Below are positions 16,476-25,407 of a stretch of DNA of 64,000 bases, piece after piece (positions within the stretch are counted from its first letter, which is position 1; every line of letters starts with the position of its first letter). The DNA is taken from the NCBI RefSeq assembly GCF_020614375.1, contig NZ_CP085329.1:494660-558659 (forward strand), written 5' to 3'. The stretch comes from Haladaptatus salinisoli. GTDB lineage: Archaea; Halobacteriota; Halobacteria; Halobacteriales; Haladaptataceae. The notes under the pieces were generated by a model. That model was not told the origin of the DNA and did no database searches. It saw only the letters and a program-made list of their open reading frames with translations. Position numbers and translations under genes: made by a program.

Positions 16476-18125
16476 TCAACCGCCGTTCGGAACGGACGTG
16501 TTAGTCGCTCGCTCGAAGATGACGACTTCCCGATTCTGATACACGGCATCGTACTCGTCGGAGCGACGGAGTTCCGTGATGAACGACCGTCGTTGGTCGT
16601 ACTTGCGCCCGTAGACGGTGTACGTTCCTTTCGGGACGTAGATGTAATCCGGGGTGGTGGTGGTGAGGGCGATGTTTCTATTCAGCTCCTCGACGGTCGT
16701 CGTCGTGGAGATTCGTTGGTAGGCCGTGTACTGCCACTCGTAGGCTACCGGGCTGCTCTCCCACTCGACGCCCCACGGGCCGACGACGTTCGTCCGATTC
16801 GCGATGTACGGGAACCACTCGGCGGCGTCGCCGAGGACGATGAACTCCGCGGACCGGTCGACGTTGCGCTGCGTCCACTGCATCGCCGAGTAATCGTACT
16901 CGTCGATGAACGAGGGCATCGAGTTACTTCCTTCGTACTCGACGACGGCTCCGGAAACGTACAGGGTCGAGATGTTCGCTCCGAAGACCGAGAGAACCAG
17001 CAGGACCGCGATGAGCGTTTGCTGCCGCCCCAGAACCGGCTCCATCCGACGCGTGACCCACGGCACGACGCCGTCGAGTACGAAGATGGTCGTCACCAGC
17101 GACCCGATGACGAAGATGAACCGGGTTTCTCCGGTGATCGCACCGACGAGGAGAAGCCACGCCGGGAGGAAGCCGCGGCGCTCGGCGAGTAGGTACGCGA
17201 CGCCGGCGAGCGGAATCGCGTACCAGAGCGATAGCAGAATCACGCTGTAGAGGTGCGGAGACGGCGATACCGTCGCGGTGGACTGTGAACCAGCGAGAAC
17301 GAGGTCCACCACGACGCCGAGTCCGCCGCCGAGTCCGCCGTGCGTACTCGACGCCGAGACGAGGTTCTCGAGGCTGTAAATCGAGATGATCCGCCCCCAC
17401 CACGGGACGGTCAGAACGAATCCGCAGATACCGACGACGGCGGCGTACGCGAACCCGCGAACCGTCGGAGCGTACGCCACGGTGAACACCGCGATGCTCA
17501 GACCGAGAAACACGGTGTACTCCGGATGCGTGAGCGCGGTCAGGGTGAACCACACGATGGTGGGAAGAACCCATCGCCACGACATCGTCTTGAAGAGTCG
17601 CAGAGCGGTGTACACTCCGACGAGCGAAAACAGGAAGGCCGGCGCGCGGACGATACCGCCGGCGGAGAAGTGCCACCGAACGAACGCCGGGGTCACCGCG
17701 AAGACGAAACTCGCCATCCCCGCCCGCTGGGGGGAGCGGAGCAACTCTTTGCTGAGCAGATAGAACGGAATCAGGCTCGCGATGGTGACCAGTCCGGGGA
17801 GGTAACGGGTCAGCGCGAACAGGTCGACGCCGAACACGTCGTAGAGGACCGCGAGGCAGTAGAACATCAGCGGCGGGTACGCGAACGGGACGCCGTTCGC
17901 CGTGTACTGCGGCACTACGCGGGGAAAGCGATAGCCGTGCTTGGCGATTTGTTCGGCCATGGAGAGAAACAGACCGCCGCCGAAGGCCGGATACTGATGG
18001 GTGGCCAGATAGCTGCTGTACGTGAGACCCGCGATGAACAGCGCCGGCGTAATCCAGAGATACTCCAGTAACCAGCGTCTCAGATTGTCGTCTTCGAAAT
18101 CGGTAGTAAAGGTATCGAGTTGCAT
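16476..18125 (-). CDS. Polytopic GT-C-like glycosyltransferase (membrane)
   Basis: A 549-residue integral membrane protein with about ten to twelve hydrophobic segments over residues 20-370 and a soluble C-terminal domain (about 385-549) outside the membrane. The arrangement, with an acidic residue soon after the first helix and later periplasmic aromatic loops (VEWESSPVAYEWQYTAYQR), resembles GT-C enzymes of the dolichyl-phosphate-mannose/PMT and oligosaccharyl families, which use lipid-linked sugars to glycosylate surface proteins or lipids. I see no STT3-type WWD motif, so an oligosaccharyltransferase role is unlikely. Specificity is unknown. The gene is convergent with the orphan binding-protein gene. 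Confidence 0.6.
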   Translation of the reverse strand: MQLDTFTTDFEDDNLRRWLLEYLWITPALFIAGLTYSSYLATHQYPAFGGGLFLSMAEQIAKHGYRFPRVVPQYTANGVPFAYPPLMFYCLAVLYDVFGVDLFALTRYLPGLVTIASLIPFYLLSKELLRSPQRAGMASFVFAVTPAFVRWHFSAGGIVRAPAFLFSLVGVYTALRLFKTMSWRWVLPTIVWFTLTALTHPEYTVFLGLSIAVFTVAYAPTVRGFAYAAVVGICGFVLTVPWWGRIISIYSLENLVSASSTHGGLGGGLGVVVDLVLAGSQSTATVSPSPHLYSVILLSLWYAIPLAGVAYLLAERRGFLPAWLLLVGAITGETRFIFVIGSLVTTIFVLDGVVPWVTRRMEPVLGRQQTLIAVLLVLSVFGANISTLYVSGAVVEYEGSNSMPSFIDEYDYSAMQWTQRNVDRSAEFIVLGDAAEWFPYIANRTNVVGPWGVEWESSPVAYEWQYTAYQRISTTTTVEELNRNIALTTTTPDYIYVPKGTYTVYGRKYDQRRSFITELRRSDEYDAVYQNREVVIFERATNTSVPNGG

Positions 18126-18346
18126 CTTCGGAGGTGGGGAGTGAACGTGATTGCACTACGCGAGGGAACCGTTTTCTATGTTGTGGGATTGCCGAGGACG
18201 ACGCGAGCGGTCACGAAACCCCGCGGGGGAGGGACGGAAAACACGCCGGCGGGACGCCGAGGGCGTCGATTCGGACGGGTCCGATTCGGCGGTAGACGGG
18301 TTCGCACCACCCCGGTATTTTTGACGGAAGGGGTGGCAGTGGAACC

Positions 18347-19075
18347 ATGGACCTCGTGGAAGCGCTCGCCGCCGAGACGGGAACGGTGTGCGCGGTGGGT
18401 GCGGGGGGGAAGAAATCGACGCTGTACGCCCTCGCCGCGCGCGCCGAACGGGCCGTCGTGACGGCGACGGTTCGAATCCCCGATTTCGACCGGCACGTCG
18501 ACGAGGTGGTCGTGACCGAAGATCCCGTCGCGGCGCTCCGGGAGGCGGACGCGTGGCCGCTCGGTCTCGTCCCTCGGCGCGACCGCGCCGACCGCTACGA
18601 GGGGTACGACGCCGAAACCGTCGCCGCTCTCGCGGCGGAGAGCGTCGCCACCGTCACCCTCGTGAAAGCCGACGGCGCGCGGATGTGCGAGTTCAAGGCC
18701 CCCGGCGACCGCGAGCCGCAGATTCCGCCGAGCGCGGGGACGGTTCTGCCGATAGCCAGCGCGCGGGTGGTCGGGAAGCCGCTCACCGACGAACGCGTCC
18801 ACCGCCCCGAACGGGTCGCGGCCATCACCGGCCTGTCGGAAGGCGACGTCGTCCGCGCGGAGGACGTCGCCGCCGTCTTGGCCGACGAGCGGGGCGGTCG
18901 CAAGGGCGTCCCCGACGGCGCGACGGTGATTCCGGTCGTGAACAAGGTCGACGACGGCGCGCTCGAATCCGTCGCGCGCGAAATCGCGGACGAAGTCCTC
19001 CGTCGAGCCGACGTCCCCCGCGTCGCGCTCACCCGGATGGCCGACGACGAGCCGCTGGTCGACGTCGTGGACTAG
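18347..19075 (+). CDS. yqeC: YqeC-like accessory protein of molybdenum hydroxylase/selenium cofactor type
   Basis: A 242-residue P-loop-like protein of the YqeC family, genetically linked in bacteria to selenium-dependent molybdenum hydroxylase maturation; its chemistry is not established. The glycine-rich VGAGGKKST motif lies at residues 17-25, KADGARMCEFKAPG near 105-118, the EPQIPPSAGTVLPI segment next, and a VIPVVNKVDDG motif near 195. A TATA-like TATTTTTG about 25 nt upstream of ATG 18347 suggests a leaderless transcript. Its 3-prime end overlaps that of the convergent mobA by 4 nt. The neighbours (MobA, an AOR, a formate dehydrogenase) are all Mo/W-pterin related. Confidence 0.72.
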   Translation: MDLVEALAAETGTVCAVGAGGKKSTLYALAARAERAVVTATVRIPDFDRHVDEVVVTEDPVAALREADAWPLGLVPRRDRADRYEGYDAETVAALAAESVATVTLVKADGARMCEFKAPGDREPQIPPSAGTVLPIASARVVGKPLTDERVHRPERVAAITGLSEGDVVRAEDVAAVLADERGGRKGVPDGATVIPVVNKVDDGALESVAREIADEVLRRADVPRVALTRMADDEPLVDVVD

Positions 19076-19680
19076 AGGCGCTTCGCGGCGGCTTCGAACT
19101 CTTCCCGGGTGTTGACGTTCTCGAACGTCGCCAGCGAGCCGCGCTCGCGCACCTCCGCTTCGTCGACGACGACGTAGTCGAGTTCGAACAGCGGCTCGAC
19201 GATTCGGCGCTCGTCGCGGGCGAGCGCCCTCTCGCACGCCTCGGCCATCGGCGCGGCGCGGTAGACGGCGTGGGTCGTCTGGAACCACTCGTCGTCGAGG
19301 CGCGGGACCGCCGCGTCGTGCCCCGCGGCCCGCTCGAAGAGGTACTCGACGACGTCCGAATCGACGAACGGCATATCGCAGGCGACGACGAAGGCGTACG
19401 CGGACTCGACGGCCCGAAGGCCGGTTCCGATGCCGGCCATCGGTCCCAGGTCGGGCTCCGGGTCCTCCGCGACGGTCACCTCGCGGGGATACCCTTCCAG
19501 CGCCGCGCGAATCGCGGACGCCTGCTCCGGCCGGCAGTTCACGACCAGCGCGTCGACGGATCCGGCGAGGCGGTCCGCCACGCGGCGTACCATCGGCGTG
19601 CCGGCGAGTTCCGCGACGGCCTTGTCCCGGTCGCCGAAGCGCGTCGAGCGGCCGCCGGCGATGATGACTCCCGTCGGCAT
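19072..19680 (-). CDS. mobA: Molybdenum cofactor guanylyltransferase MobA-like
   Basis: A 202-residue nucleotidyltransferase that attaches GMP to molybdopterin, giving the guanine dinucleotide form used by the DMSO-reductase family, to which the neighbouring formate dehydrogenase belongs. The N-terminal signature IIAGGRSTRFGDRDKA lies at residues 5-20, with GPMAGIGTGLRAV near 82-94 and the metal-binding DMPFVDSDV near 104. I start at ATG 19680, where the motif-bearing N-terminus begins, rather than at the TTG at 19707. A CTP-type MocA specificity cannot be excluded from sequence alone. It is convergent with yqeC and divergent from the AOR gene. Confidence 0.82.
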   Translation of the reverse strand: MPTGVIIAGGRSTRFGDRDKAVAELAGTPMVRRVADRLAGSVDALVVNCRPEQASAIRAALEGYPREVTVAEDPEPDLGPMAGIGTGLRAVESAYAFVVACDMPFVDSDVVEYLFERAAGHDAAVPRLDDEWFQTTHAVYRAAPMAEACERALARDERRIVEPLFELDYVVVDEAEVRERGSLATFENVNTREEFEAAAKRL

Positions 19681-19761
19681 GCGTCTCCGTTCGTTCGCGG
19701 GGGGCAAGGGGATTTCGCCGCGCCGAAAGAACCTTCCTCTCTCTGGCGCGTTGTACCACTG

Positions 19762-21552
19762 ATGCCACGTCGTCCGTTCGATAGAGTGCTCCGGGTCGAC
19801 CTGACCGCGGAGCGCGTCGAAAGCGAGGCCGTGCCCGAGAAGTGGCTCCGTCGATACGTCGGCGGGAAGGGGGTCGGGGCGCGGTACCTGTACGAGGAGC
19901 TATCGGCCGGCGCTGACCCGCTCGGTCCCGAGAACGTACTCCTGTTCGTGCGCGGCCCGTTGTCGGGCGCGCTCCCCGGAGAGCCGCGGTACGCGGCCGT
20001 GACGAAGTCGCCGCTGACCGGGGCGTTCCTCGACTCGTACGGCGGCGGCGAGTTCGCCGCCGGCCTCGCCGGAGCGCTGGGGGAACACGTCGGGGTGCTC
20101 GTGACGGGACGCGCCGAACGGCCGGTGAAGCTGGAGGTCGAGGACGGCGCGGCGACGATTTCCTCCGCCGAGGACCTCTGGGGCGCGGACGCCGTCGAGG
20201 CGTGCGGGGTCGACGACGCCCCCGTCGCCTGCGTCGGCCCGGCGGGCGAACACCGCGTCGCGTACGCGACCATCGCCTCCGACGGCGGGGAGCACCACGC
20301 CGGACGCGGCGGGGCGGGGGCGGTGATGGGCGCGAAGCGGCTGAAGGCCGTCGTGGCCCGAGGCGACCGGCCGGACGACCTCCGGGCGCTACGCGAGGAG
20401 TACGCCGAGCGCTTCAGGAACGCCGACGTCGGTCGGTGGCAGGCGGCCAGCGGAACCCTCGAGAGCGTCGACTTCGCCGACGAGGTGGGCGTCCTCTCGA
20501 CCCGCGGCTGGCAGGAAGGCCGCTTCGACGGGACGGAGGACATCGGTATCGAGGCGGCGCGGGCCGCGGCCCGCGAGCGCGAGCGCGACGACGACGCCGT
20601 CCCGGGCGGCTTCCGCGTCGAGACCGACGAGGGCGAACACGTCCCCCGCGGCGCGAACGCCATGAGCCTCGGCGCCGGCCTCGGCATCGACGAGTTCGAC
20701 GGCGTCGCCGTCCTCGGAGGGACGTGCGACCGCCTCGGCGTGGACGTCATCAGCGCAGGGAGCGCGGTCGCGTGGGCGATTCGGGCGAGCCAGGAGGGCA
20801 TCGTCGAGCGCGACCTCCGGTTCGGCGACCCCGACGGTGCGCGCGCCCTCATCGAGGAGATAGCCCGTCGCGAGACGCCGCTCGGGGACGCCCTCGCCGA
20901 CGGCGTCAGCGCCGCCGCGGCGTCGTTCGGCGGCGACGACCTCGTGCCGACGGTGAAAGCGATGGAGGTACCCCCCTACGACCCCCGCGGGGCGAAGGGG
21001 ATGGCGCTCGCCTACGCGACGAGCGACCGCGGGGGGTGTCACCGCCGCGCCCGCCCCGTCGAAACGGAGGTGTTCCGCGGCGAGGAGCCGAGCGACGCGG
21101 ACCGCGTCCGCGGGGTTATCGCGGAACAGAACGCGCGCTCCGTCCTCTGGAGCCTGATAATCGACGACTTCGTCGGCGAGGTTCTCCGGAGCGACCTCGG
21201 GGCAGAGTGGCTCTCCGCGGTCGGATACGACTACGAGGCGTCGGACCTGCGGACGGTCGGCGAGCGCATCTGGACGCTCGTCCGCCTCTTCAACGTCCGC
21301 GAAGGGTTCTCGCGGGCCGACGACGGGTTGCCGGCGGTGTTCACGGAGCCGCTGACGGGCGGCCCCGCCGACGGGGAGGCGCTCGACCCCGACGCGTTCG
21401 AGGCGACGCTGGAGCGGTACTACGCCGAGCGCGGCTGGGGCGAGGAGGGGCGACCCGCGCGTGCGCTCCTCGAACGACTCGACCTCGCGGACGCCGTCGA
21501 CGACGCGACCGGCGTCGCGTCGGAGCCCGTCGGTCCGCCGAACGACGGGTGA
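19762..21552 (+). CDS. Aldehyde ferredoxin oxidoreductase family protein lacking Fe-S cysteines
   Basis: A 596-residue AOR-family protein. Active AORs oxidise aldehydes with a tungsto-bis-pterin and one [4Fe-4S] cluster. The N-terminal pterin-binding half is well conserved: LRVDLTAERVE, the YVGGKGVGARYLYEE motif near 31-46, and the GGGEFAAGLAGALGEH segment near 94-110. The later RLGVDVISAGSAVAWA and ATSDRGGCHRRA segments are also typical. Only four cysteines occur in the whole protein, and none forms the CxxCxxxC motif or the distant fourth ligand of the family cluster. The protein therefore probably cannot hold the cluster and may be a non-redox or altered paralogue. It starts at ATG 19762, divergent from mobA, in a Mo/W gene cluster. 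Confidence 0.82.
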   Translation: MPRRPFDRVLRVDLTAERVESEAVPEKWLRRYVGGKGVGARYLYEELSAGADPLGPENVLLFVRGPLSGALPGEPRYAAVTKSPLTGAFLDSYGGGEFAAGLAGALGEHVGVLVTGRAERPVKLEVEDGAATISSAEDLWGADAVEACGVDDAPVACVGPAGEHRVAYATIASDGGEHHAGRGGAGAVMGAKRLKAVVARGDRPDDLRALREEYAERFRNADVGRWQAASGTLESVDFADEVGVLSTRGWQEGRFDGTEDIGIEAARAAARERERDDDAVPGGFRVETDEGEHVPRGANAMSLGAGLGIDEFDGVAVLGGTCDRLGVDVISAGSAVAWAIRASQEGIVERDLRFGDPDGARALIEEIARRETPLGDALADGVSAAAASFGGDDLVPTVKAMEVPPYDPRGAKGMALAYATSDRGGCHRRARPVETEVFRGEEPSDADRVRGVIAEQNARSVLWSLIIDDFVGEVLRSDLGAEWLSAVGYDYEASDLRTVGERIWTLVRLFNVREGFSRADDGLPAVFTEPLTGGPADGEALDPDAFEATLERYYAERGWGEEGRPARALLERLDLADAVDDATGVASEPVGPPNDG

Positions 21553-21624
21553 CGGTGGGCAGCCCCCGCTCTCGAAGGCGTCTCCCCACAGTTTAGTGCC
21601 CGGAGCGAGAACGCTCACGGGAAC

Positions 21625-21909
21625 ATGGCGGACGATACCGACACCGACGAGTTCGAGGAGATGCGAGCGCGAGCGGTCGAGGCGATGGAAGGGGACGACG
21701 TCCGCTCGATGTACGTCGGCCTGATACGCGAGGACGGGACGAAGGAGTACTACTTCGGCAACGCCGTCGACGAGGCGGAACTCAGGGAGACGGCCGCCGA
21801 CCAGCTCGGCGTGATGACCCGCGTCCTCGCGGCGCAGTCGGCGTCGACCGTCGAGGAAGTGGCCGAACTCGCCGTCGAGCGGGCCGAGTCGATGGATCTC
21901 CGGCCGTAG
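21625..21909 (+). CDS. Small acidic protein of unknown function beside AOR and formate dehydrogenase
   Basis: A 94-residue acidic protein with no recognised domain. It begins with an Asp/Glu-rich stretch, then MYVGLIREDGTKEYYFGNA near 35-53, which looks like a small beta hairpin, and a C-terminal helical part. A TATA-like AGTTTAGTG about 32 nt upstream supports independent expression. It follows the AOR gene on the same strand and is convergent with formate dehydrogenase. An accessory role in the Mo/W block is possible from position only. Confidence 0.6.
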   Translation: MADDTDTDEFEEMRARAVEAMEGDDVRSMYVGLIREDGTKEYYFGNAVDEAELRETAADQLGVMTRVLAAQSASTVEEVAELAVERAESMDLRP

Positions 21910-21987
21910 GGTAGGGAATTCGAGAACCGCCGAAATCGGCGCGGGAGCCGTCTCCCGCCGGGATCGATTCCGCGGTCGCCGGGAGAA

Positions 21988-24900
21988 TCAGTCGTCGCCG
22001 GCCAGCGGTTCGGAGTCGTCCCCGGCCAGTTCGTCGGGCGACGTCGGCTCCTCGTCGGGCTCCGTTCCGAGCGGCTCGACCCGGACGTTCGTCACCTTGT
22101 ACTGCGGAATCTTGCTCGTCGGGTCGAACTCCTCCTTGGTCAGCGTGTTGACGGCTCCGTGGACGAAGTGCATCGGGATGAACAGCACGTCCGGTCCCGA
22201 CGTCTCCTCGACGTTCGCCTTCACGACGATTCTGCCCTGCTCCGACTCGACGCCGACGTACTCCCCGTCGACGACGCCGAGTCGCTCGGCCGCCTCCGGG
22301 TGGATGGTGACGAAGCTCTCCGGAACGTGTTGCATCGAGGTTCGGACCCGGCGGGTCATCGACCCCGTGTGCCAGTGGTACAGGACGCGGCCGGTGGAGA
22401 GCGTGAACGGGTACTCCTCGGTCGGCGTCGGGAACTTCTCGTCGGGCATCTCGGCCGGCACGAACCGCGCCTTCCCGTCGTCGAAGTTGAACGCCTCGTC
22501 GTAGAGGTACGGCGTCCCGGGGTGGTCCTCGTCCCAGCACGGCCACTGGAGGCCGTTTTCCCTCTCCTCCAGCCGTTCGTACGTGACGCCGCCGTAGATG
22601 GGCGCGAGGTCGTTTATCTCGTCCATCACCTCGGCGGGGCTCTCGTACTCCCAGTCGAAGCCCAGCCGACCGACGAGGTCCTGCAGGATGGCGGCGTCCG
22701 TGCGCGCCTCGCCCGGGGACTCCACGGCCGGCCGGACGAGTTGAACCCGCCGTTCGGTGTTCGTGACGGTGCCGTACTTCTCGGCGGCGGAGGCCGCCGG
22801 CAACACCACGTCGGCGAGCTTCGCCGTCTCCGTCATGAACAGCTCCTGGACGACGAGGAAGTCGAGCGCCTCCAACGCCTCCCCGGCGTGTTGGATGTCC
22901 GGTTCCGATATCGCGGGGTTCTCGCCGATGATGTACATCCCGCGAACGTCGGTGTTCTCGGGGGTGTAACCCTCCTCGGGGCTCGGGTCCTCGGTGCCGC
23001 GCTCCCGCTCTTCGACGACGGTGTCGTCCCCGCCGTACGCGTCGCTCCCCTCCCCGCCGGTGACGGTCTCCTCGACGCCCGGGACGGCGCTGAACATCTC
23101 GGTGACGCGGAGCCCGACCCGGTCCGGCGGGCGGACGCCCCACGCCTCCTCGAACTCGTCGAGCACGTCGTCGTCGTCGACGGGTCGGTACCCCGGGAGG
23201 TTGTTGGGGAGCGGTCCCATGTCGCCGCCGCCGCCCTGCACGTTGTTCTGGCCCCGGAACGGCGACAGCCCGGAACGTGGCTTGCCGAGGTGGCCGCAGA
23301 GCAGCGCCAGATTGGCGATGGCGAGCGCGTTGCGCGTTCCGTGGGAGTGCTGGGTCAGCCCCATCGCCCAGCCGTAGATGCAGGTGTCGGACGTCGCGAT
23401 GGTCTCGGCCGCGGTTTTCAGCTCCTCGGGCGGAACGTCCGTCATCTCCTCGACCACCTCGGGCGTGTACGGTTCGACCGCTTCTTTCAGGTCGTCGAAG
23501 TGCCTGGTCCGCTCCTCGATGAACGCCTCGTCGTGGAGATCCTCCTCGATGATGTGGCGCATCATCCCGTTGAGCCAGGCGATGTCCGAACCGGGCTTCG
23601 TCCGGGTGTACTGGTCGGCGTGGTCCGCGATGGTCATCTTCCGGGGGTCGAACACGAACAGGTCCGCGCCGTCGCGGACGTTCTGGACGATGCGCGTCGC
23701 CAGAACCGGGTGGCTCTCGGTCGTGTTCGACCCGGTGATGAGGTAGCAGTCGGTTTCGCCGATGTCCTCGTTGATGCGGTTCGTCATCGCGCCGTAGCCC
23801 ACCGTCTGTTTCAGCGCGGCGACGGTGGAGGAGTGACAGAGGCGGGCGCAGTTGTCGACGTGAGGCGTCCCCAACACCTGTCGGGCGAACTTCTGGGCGA
23901 GGTACGCCTCCTCGTTCGTGCCCTTCGAGGAGGAGGTGACCGCCAGCGAGTCAGCGCCGTGCTCGTCCCGTATCTCGGTCAGTCGCTCGACGATGCGGTC
24001 CAGCGCCTCGTCCCACGACGCCTCGCGGAACTCCCCGTCCTCCTTCACGAGCGGCGTCGTCAGCCGCTCGTCGGAGTTCACGAACTCGTAGCCGAACTTC
24101 CCCTTCACGCAGGTCGAGAAGTCGTTGGCGGGCGTCTGCTCCGGGTCGGCCGGGCGGACGCCGAGCACCTCCTCGCCCCTCCCGTACAGTTCGAACCGAC
24201 AGCCGACGGCGCAGTACGTGCAGGTCGTGTCGGCCACGGTGATGTTCCGCTTTCGAGCGCCGCTGACGACCTCCGCGACGTCGAACATCTGGCCGACGGT
24301 GAGCGACTCCTCGGCCACCTTCTCGGCGGAGTGTTCGGCGGCCTTGAGCGCGTCGTCGGCGGTTCGCTTGGAGAGTTCCGTCGCCCGTCGCTTCGCCCGC
24401 GCCATGAACCCCGCGACGCCGGACCTCCCCTCGGCGGCCGTCCGCGTCGCGTCGTTCCCGATTTCCGGCACGTCGCGGTTCGGCGCTTCGGACGTGTCGG
24501 CCGTCTCGACGCGCGGTTTTTCCCGCACCTTCCCGACGGAGTTCTTCTGGCTGAAGCCGGGAAGCGGGATGGTGGTCGCGTCCGTCAACCCCTCTTCGAC
24601 GAGCGAACCGGTCGGACAGACGGTGACGCAGTGCCCGCAGGAGATGCAGGTCGACTCCGCCATCGTCTCGGCCTCGGGCTTCTGGAAGTCGATGTGGACG
24701 TCGTCGCCCTGCCCCGACATCCGGAGGACGCCGGCGGCCTGAACGTCGTTGCAGGCCTCGACGCAGCGATTACAGAGGATGCACTTGTTGCGGTCGATCT
24801 GGATGACCGACGTGTCGTCGATGGGGGCGTACGCGTCCCGGTCGTCGAACACCCCGTACCGCGGTTCGTTCACCCCCTGTTCGATGGAGACGTCCTGAAG

Positions 24901-25407
24901 CTCGCAGCGGCCGTTCTGTCCGCAGGTCGTGCACCGCAGGTTGTGATTCGCGAGGACGAGGTCCAGATTGACGTCCCGCGCCTCCGCCGCGTCGGTCGCG
25001 GCGGTGCGCACGTCGAGACCGTCCTCGGCCGGAAAGCTGCAGGCCGGAACGACCCCGTGCTCGTCGGTCTCGACCATGCAGGTTCGACACGCGCCGCGCG
25101 GCCCGACGTTGTCCGCCTGCTCGGTGTCGCGGTCGTAGTAACACAGCGCCGGGACGTCGGCGTCGGTGTCGACCGTCTCGATGGCGTCGATGAGCGTCGA
25201 CCCCGGCGAAACGGCGACGGGGTCCCCGTCGACCGTCACGGTGGTCATGTCCTCGCCGTCGACGCCGACGTCGGGGTCGTTCGCCGTCCCCGTTCGGAAG
25301 TCCTCGGTCAGCGGCGTGCTCGACCGCGGGTCGTCGACGTTCGGAACGCCGGGGGTCGCCTCCGCGGGACTGTACTCGGTCGGGCCGGGCGTCTCGTCTT
25401 TGCTCAT
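21988..25407 (-). CDS. fdhA: Formate dehydrogenase, catalytic alpha subunit (Cys-type)
   Basis: A 1139-residue molybdo-bis-MGD oxidoreductase that oxidises formate to CO2. The N-terminus carries a [2Fe-2S] site (Cys 89, 107, 110, 123), a His-Cys3 [4Fe-4S] site (HNLRCTTCGQNGRC, 155-168) and two ferredoxin-type clusters (Cys 209-219 and 254-264). The catalytic domain starts with CTYCAVGC near 395. The Mo ligand is the second Cys of NCARLCHSS near residue 517, replacing selenocysteine of E. coli FdhF. A His/Arg-rich VLYHWHTGSMTRRV near 1020 and a molydopterin dinucleotide-binding domain end the protein. All cofactor ligands look intact. Its ATG overlaps the stop of the upstream NuoF-like gene in a TAATG junction, so translation is probably coupled. 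It is an extra-long, NuoG-like N-terminal version of the family. Confidence 0.9.
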   Translation of the reverse strand: MSKDETPGPTEYSPAEATPGVPNVDDPRSSTPLTEDFRTGTANDPDVGVDGEDMTTVTVDGDPVAVSPGSTLIDAIETVDTDADVPALCYYDRDTEQADNVGPRGACRTCMVETDEHGVVPACSFPAEDGLDVRTAATDAAEARDVNLDLVLANHNLRCTTCGQNGRCELQDVSIEQGVNEPRYGVFDDRDAYAPIDDTSVIQIDRNKCILCNRCVEACNDVQAAGVLRMSGQGDDVHIDFQKPEAETMAESTCISCGHCVTVCPTGSLVEEGLTDATTIPLPGFSQKNSVGKVREKPRVETADTSEAPNRDVPEIGNDATRTAAEGRSGVAGFMARAKRRATELSKRTADDALKAAEHSAEKVAEESLTVGQMFDVAEVVSGARKRNITVADTTCTYCAVGCRFELYGRGEEVLGVRPADPEQTPANDFSTCVKGKFGYEFVNSDERLTTPLVKEDGEFREASWDEALDRIVERLTEIRDEHGADSLAVTSSSKGTNEEAYLAQKFARQVLGTPHVDNCARLCHSSTVAALKQTVGYGAMTNRINEDIGETDCYLITGSNTTESHPVLATRIVQNVRDGADLFVFDPRKMTIADHADQYTRTKPGSDIAWLNGMMRHIIEEDLHDEAFIEERTRHFDDLKEAVEPYTPEVVEEMTDVPPEELKTAAETIATSDTCIYGWAMGLTQHSHGTRNALAIANLALLCGHLGKPRSGLSPFRGQNNVQGGGGDMGPLPNNLPGYRPVDDDDVLDEFEEAWGVRPPDRVGLRVTEMFSAVPGVEETVTGGEGSDAYGGDDTVVEERERGTEDPSPEEGYTPENTDVRGMYIIGENPAISEPDIQHAGEALEALDFLVVQELFMTETAKLADVVLPAASAAEKYGTVTNTERRVQLVRPAVESPGEARTDAAILQDLVGRLGFDWEYESPAEVMDEINDLAPIYGGVTYERLEERENGLQWPCWDEDHPGTPYLYDEAFNFDDGKARFVPAEMPDEKFPTPTEEYPFTLSTGRVLYHWHTGSMTRRVRTSMQHVPESFVTIHPEAAERLGVVDGEYVGVESEQGRIVVKANVEETSGPDVLFIPMHFVHGAVNTLTKEEFDPTSKIPQYKVTNVRVEPLGTEPDEEPTSPDELAGDDSEPLAGDD

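Noticed and set aside
18388..21552. A 1054-codon open frame on the plus strand running through yqeC, the mobA complement and the AOR gene
   Set aside because: Only the part from ATG 19762 has conserved protein sequence (AOR). The upstream portion is Arg/Gly-rich out-of-frame reading of yqeC and the mobA complement, produced by high GC.
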